In this document: one piece after another, positions 62,586-64,000 of the stretch
Layout of the letters: the number at the start of each line of letters is the position of its first letter
How positions within the stretch are numbered: the stretch's first letter is position 1
From: DATAWK01 sp036267255
GTDB lineage: Bacteria > Acidobacteriota > Terriglobia > Terriglobales > Acidobacteriaceae
NCBI GenBank assembly: GCA_036267255.1
Contig: DATAWK010000029.1
Span: forward strand, 177,335 to 241,334
DNA: 64,000 bases
Reading direction: 5' to 3'
Notes under the pieces: generated by a model
What the model saw: the letters and a program-made list of their open reading frames with translations, nothing else
What the model was told of the DNA's origin: nothing
Database searches by the model: none
Position numbers and translations under genes: made by a program

Positions 62586-63194
62586 TTATGCATGAGGGAG
62601 CGCTGGATGAAAGCTTTCACCTCCTGTATATTGACCGTCCAGAAATACTCCCGCCCAATCTCCTGCTGCAGCGGGTTCCACGTCCGAAGCATCAATCTCT
62701 ACTGCTACGGATTGTGCGAGCATGTTTACGGAGAGCACTAGACGGTACTGATTCTTTTTACGAACCAGAACTCCTTCCACACCTTCAAGGCAGCCGCGCA
62801 TAACTCGAACCCGCTCACCGCACTTTAGAAACGGATGCGGTTCTACATGGCACGGCTCTGCAACAATCTTTCGAATTGCCTGAATCTCCTCGTCTGGAAT
62901 TAACGCGGCACGTTCGCCGCTAGACAGGATCATGTGAACCCCTGGGGTCGTCACGACCTGCAGTCGGCGACTGAACCCACCCCGAACGAATACATAGCAA
63001 GGAAACAGCGGCAGCGAAAGCGCTTTACTTCTGTCTTTCCAGCGGCGTATCGACTCATAGAGCGGCAGAAACACCTCAAAGCCCTTTGCCGACAGTGTCT
63101 CCGCCACCACCTTCTCGTGTTGATGGCGGGTATAGAGTGCCCACCAGGACAAATCTTCTCCCACTCCAAGGCCGGCAATCTGTGAGGTCAGCAT
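62586..63194 (-). CDS. NusG-like transcription antiterminator (UpxY/LoaP/RfaH type paralogue)
   Basis: The product has about 202 residues from the ATG at 63194 (AAGGAG upstream); the frame extends to 63329 but crosses repeat-like sequence. The NGN domain is seen as WWALYTRHQHEKVVAETLSAKGFEVFLP, KALSLPLFPCYVFV and VTTPGVHMILSSGE; a KOW-type beta domain follows (KCGERVRVMRGCLEGVEGVLV). The HQHEK and LPLFPCYVFV features are those of specialised NusG paralogues found at the head of polysaccharide or biosynthetic operons, not of housekeeping NusG, which usually has RKP/GYVLV forms. It probably travels with RNA polymerase through the 9-kb cluster downstream. Confidence 0.85.
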   Translation of the reverse strand: MLTSQIAGLGVGEDLSWWALYTRHQHEKVVAETLSAKGFEVFLPLYESIRRWKDRSKALSLPLFPCYVFVRGGFSRRLQVVTTPGVHMILSSGERAALIPDEEIQAIRKIVAEPCHVEPHPFLKCGERVRVMRGCLEGVEGVLVRKKNQYRLVLSVNMLAQSVAVEIDASDVEPAAAGDWAGVFLDGQYTGGESFHPALPHA

Positions 63195-63262
63195 CTGGCT
63201 CGCCTCTCCTTCCAATGGGCAATATTTCTTCTCTGCAGTAGAGGGATATAGCTTCGCCCTGT

Positions 63263-63325
63263 GGGCTACAGCCCTCGGTTTTACTCTATGGCTCAAATTT
63301 CGAGCATTTCGCCCTGCTTCAGGGC
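63263..63325. repeat. Two short hairpins with shared TTCGCCCTG (REP-like)
   Basis: GGGCT-AC-AGCCC (63263-63274) and GCCCTG-CTT-CAGGGC (63311-63325) are perfect small palindromes. Both are preceded by TTCGCCCTG (63254-63262 and 63309-63317). The layout resembles the short palindromic repeats common between genes in Acidobacteriota. They lie 70-130 bp upstream of the NusG-like start, so they could also be leader structures. Confidence 0.45.
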
Positions 63326-63329
63326 CCAA

Positions 63330-64000
63330 GTACGACTTCGTCTTACACTTTGCCGGGATATCTCCCGATCAATCCATGTTGAGGCGAATCTTCATTTCGG
63401 CCTGCGTGACGAAGAAGCTGCGAATGGGCAATAGCGGAGACGATGGCAATAGCACTGGTTGGCGCATTGCGCTTCGACGATCTCACGACTACTCCACGGC
63501 AGAAAAATTCAGCGATACACGCGCCGTACAATGCATCAAAATAAAACTTCATCTCGATGGCTGTTTTCGGGTCCATTGCACGATCGATCCGAATCAATAC
63601 TCCAGGGATGCTGATATTTCAGTCATACCGTCGTGCCATTTGCGCTCTCCTTGATCGCAATGGCGAATCGCCATCTTTAGTATGGCGACACTATATGCAA
63701 GTGAGATACCAATAGCCTGTTAGATGTGTGGAGAAAAGCAAGAACCTAAAATGCTGATATATAAGAACTTATTTTCGCAGCAAGGTATTTTCGAGAGAGC
63801 TATTTGCTGAGAGCTGAAGGTCTTCCGAACTTAGTGTGCAAAAAAATACATATTTAAGCGGATATGGATTGCTTTCTGGTTCCTTAAGCAGATATTGAGT
63901 AGATAGTTGGGGTTGGCTGAAGAAGTGGGGAAGAAGGCCTAGCCGGAAGCGGCTGCCGTAGCCGGGTTCCTGTGCCTGCCGGGGTCGCATGCCGGAGCCT
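63330..64000. other. Region without confident genes at the window end
   Basis: Several overlapping open frames of 70-95 codons exist on both strands, but none has a good ribosome-binding site or a recognisable family. The last 100 bases are GC-rich with repeated GCCGG motifs, unlike the AT-rich stretch 63680-63900, and may be the edge of another repeat or gene. Confidence 0.35.

Noticed and set aside
53336..63194. Interpretation of the cluster as NRPS, PKS or exopolysaccharide operon
   Set aside because: There are no condensation, ketosynthase or glycosyltransferase genes; the ligases are single-domain and only one small carrier protein is encoded.
63343..63654. Overlapping plus- and minus-strand frames of 84-92 codons
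   Set aside because: The two frames cover each other, neither has start signals, and neither translation resembles a protein family.
1..64000. CRISPR arrays, rRNA genes and insertion sequences
   Set aside because: No regularly spaced direct repeats, rRNA-like sequence or transposase frames were seen anywhere in the window.

Overview
The window looks like a chromosomal segment of a mesophilic soil member of the Acidobacteriota (class Terriglobia, Acidobacteriaceae-like). This is an inference from gene content and protein style: a glycine-rich acidobacterial surface protein, a BtuB-like receptor, Tat-exported sugar isomerases, many secreted esterases, GTG/TTG starts and moderately high GC. No rRNA, CRISPR array or intact mobile element is visible. 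Two tRNA genes (Leu-TAG, Glu-TTC) are present.

Layout. 1-3.5 kb: the end of a tyrosine-integrase remnant, two paralogous small exported proteins and a Gly-rich surface protein, lying on the 3' side of tRNA-Leu; a 12-nt copy of the tRNA 3' end sits inside the integrase remnant, so this may be an old integrated island. 3.7-12.2 kb (minus strand): mutS, nagZ, anmK, a family-5 substrate-binding lipoprotein and a BtuB-like receptor, where nagZ-anmK-SBP form a tightly overlapping peptidoglycan-recycling unit. 12.3-16.2 kb: hemX-like, hemA, hemC and hemD with 4-bp overlaps. 16.2-17.9 kb: DUF1634/TauE pair and a small cytochrome c. 18-21 kb: sialate O-acetylesterase and lactonase. 20.9-25.7 kb: a D-amino-acid utilisation cluster (deaminase, N-acyl-D-amino-acid deacylase, RidA, GntP permease). 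25.8-29.4 kb: dUTPase, then a cobalamin riboswitch followed by a hotdog thioesterase and metE. 29.5-42.3 kb: cfa, a phosphoesterase, a sugar transporter preceded by a 33-residue membrane miniprotein that was found only by reading the sequence, sugar isomerases, a carboxylesterase, a VOC protein, a CoA transferase and a Tat-exported TIM-barrel-like protein. 42.5-42.8 kb: a decayed beta-1,3-glucanase (GH64-like). 42.9-51.6 kb: a GlcNAc-transferase-like protein, tRNA-Glu with a good sigma70 promoter, a queuosine-precursor transporter, an RND efflux pair, and a membrane-anchored protein that combines a CXXCH haem motif with terpenoid-cyclase-like repeats.

53.3-63.2 kb (minus strand) is the most interesting region: a compact operon-like cluster headed by a specialised NusG paralogue. 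It continues with a haem-oxygenase-like diiron oxidase candidate, a free-standing acyl carrier protein, an adenylate-forming ligase, an SDR reductase, a second (FATP/FadD6-like) ligase, a PLP decarboxylase, an O-acylhomoserine sulfhydrylase family enzyme and a MetA-like homoserine acyltransferase. A class III aminotransferase converges on the cluster from the other side and overlaps its last gene. It has the look of a non-NRPS, non-PKS biosynthetic cluster for an oxidised, acylated or decarboxylated amino-acid-derived small molecule. I do not recognise it as a described pathway, and the product cannot be predicted from sequence alone.
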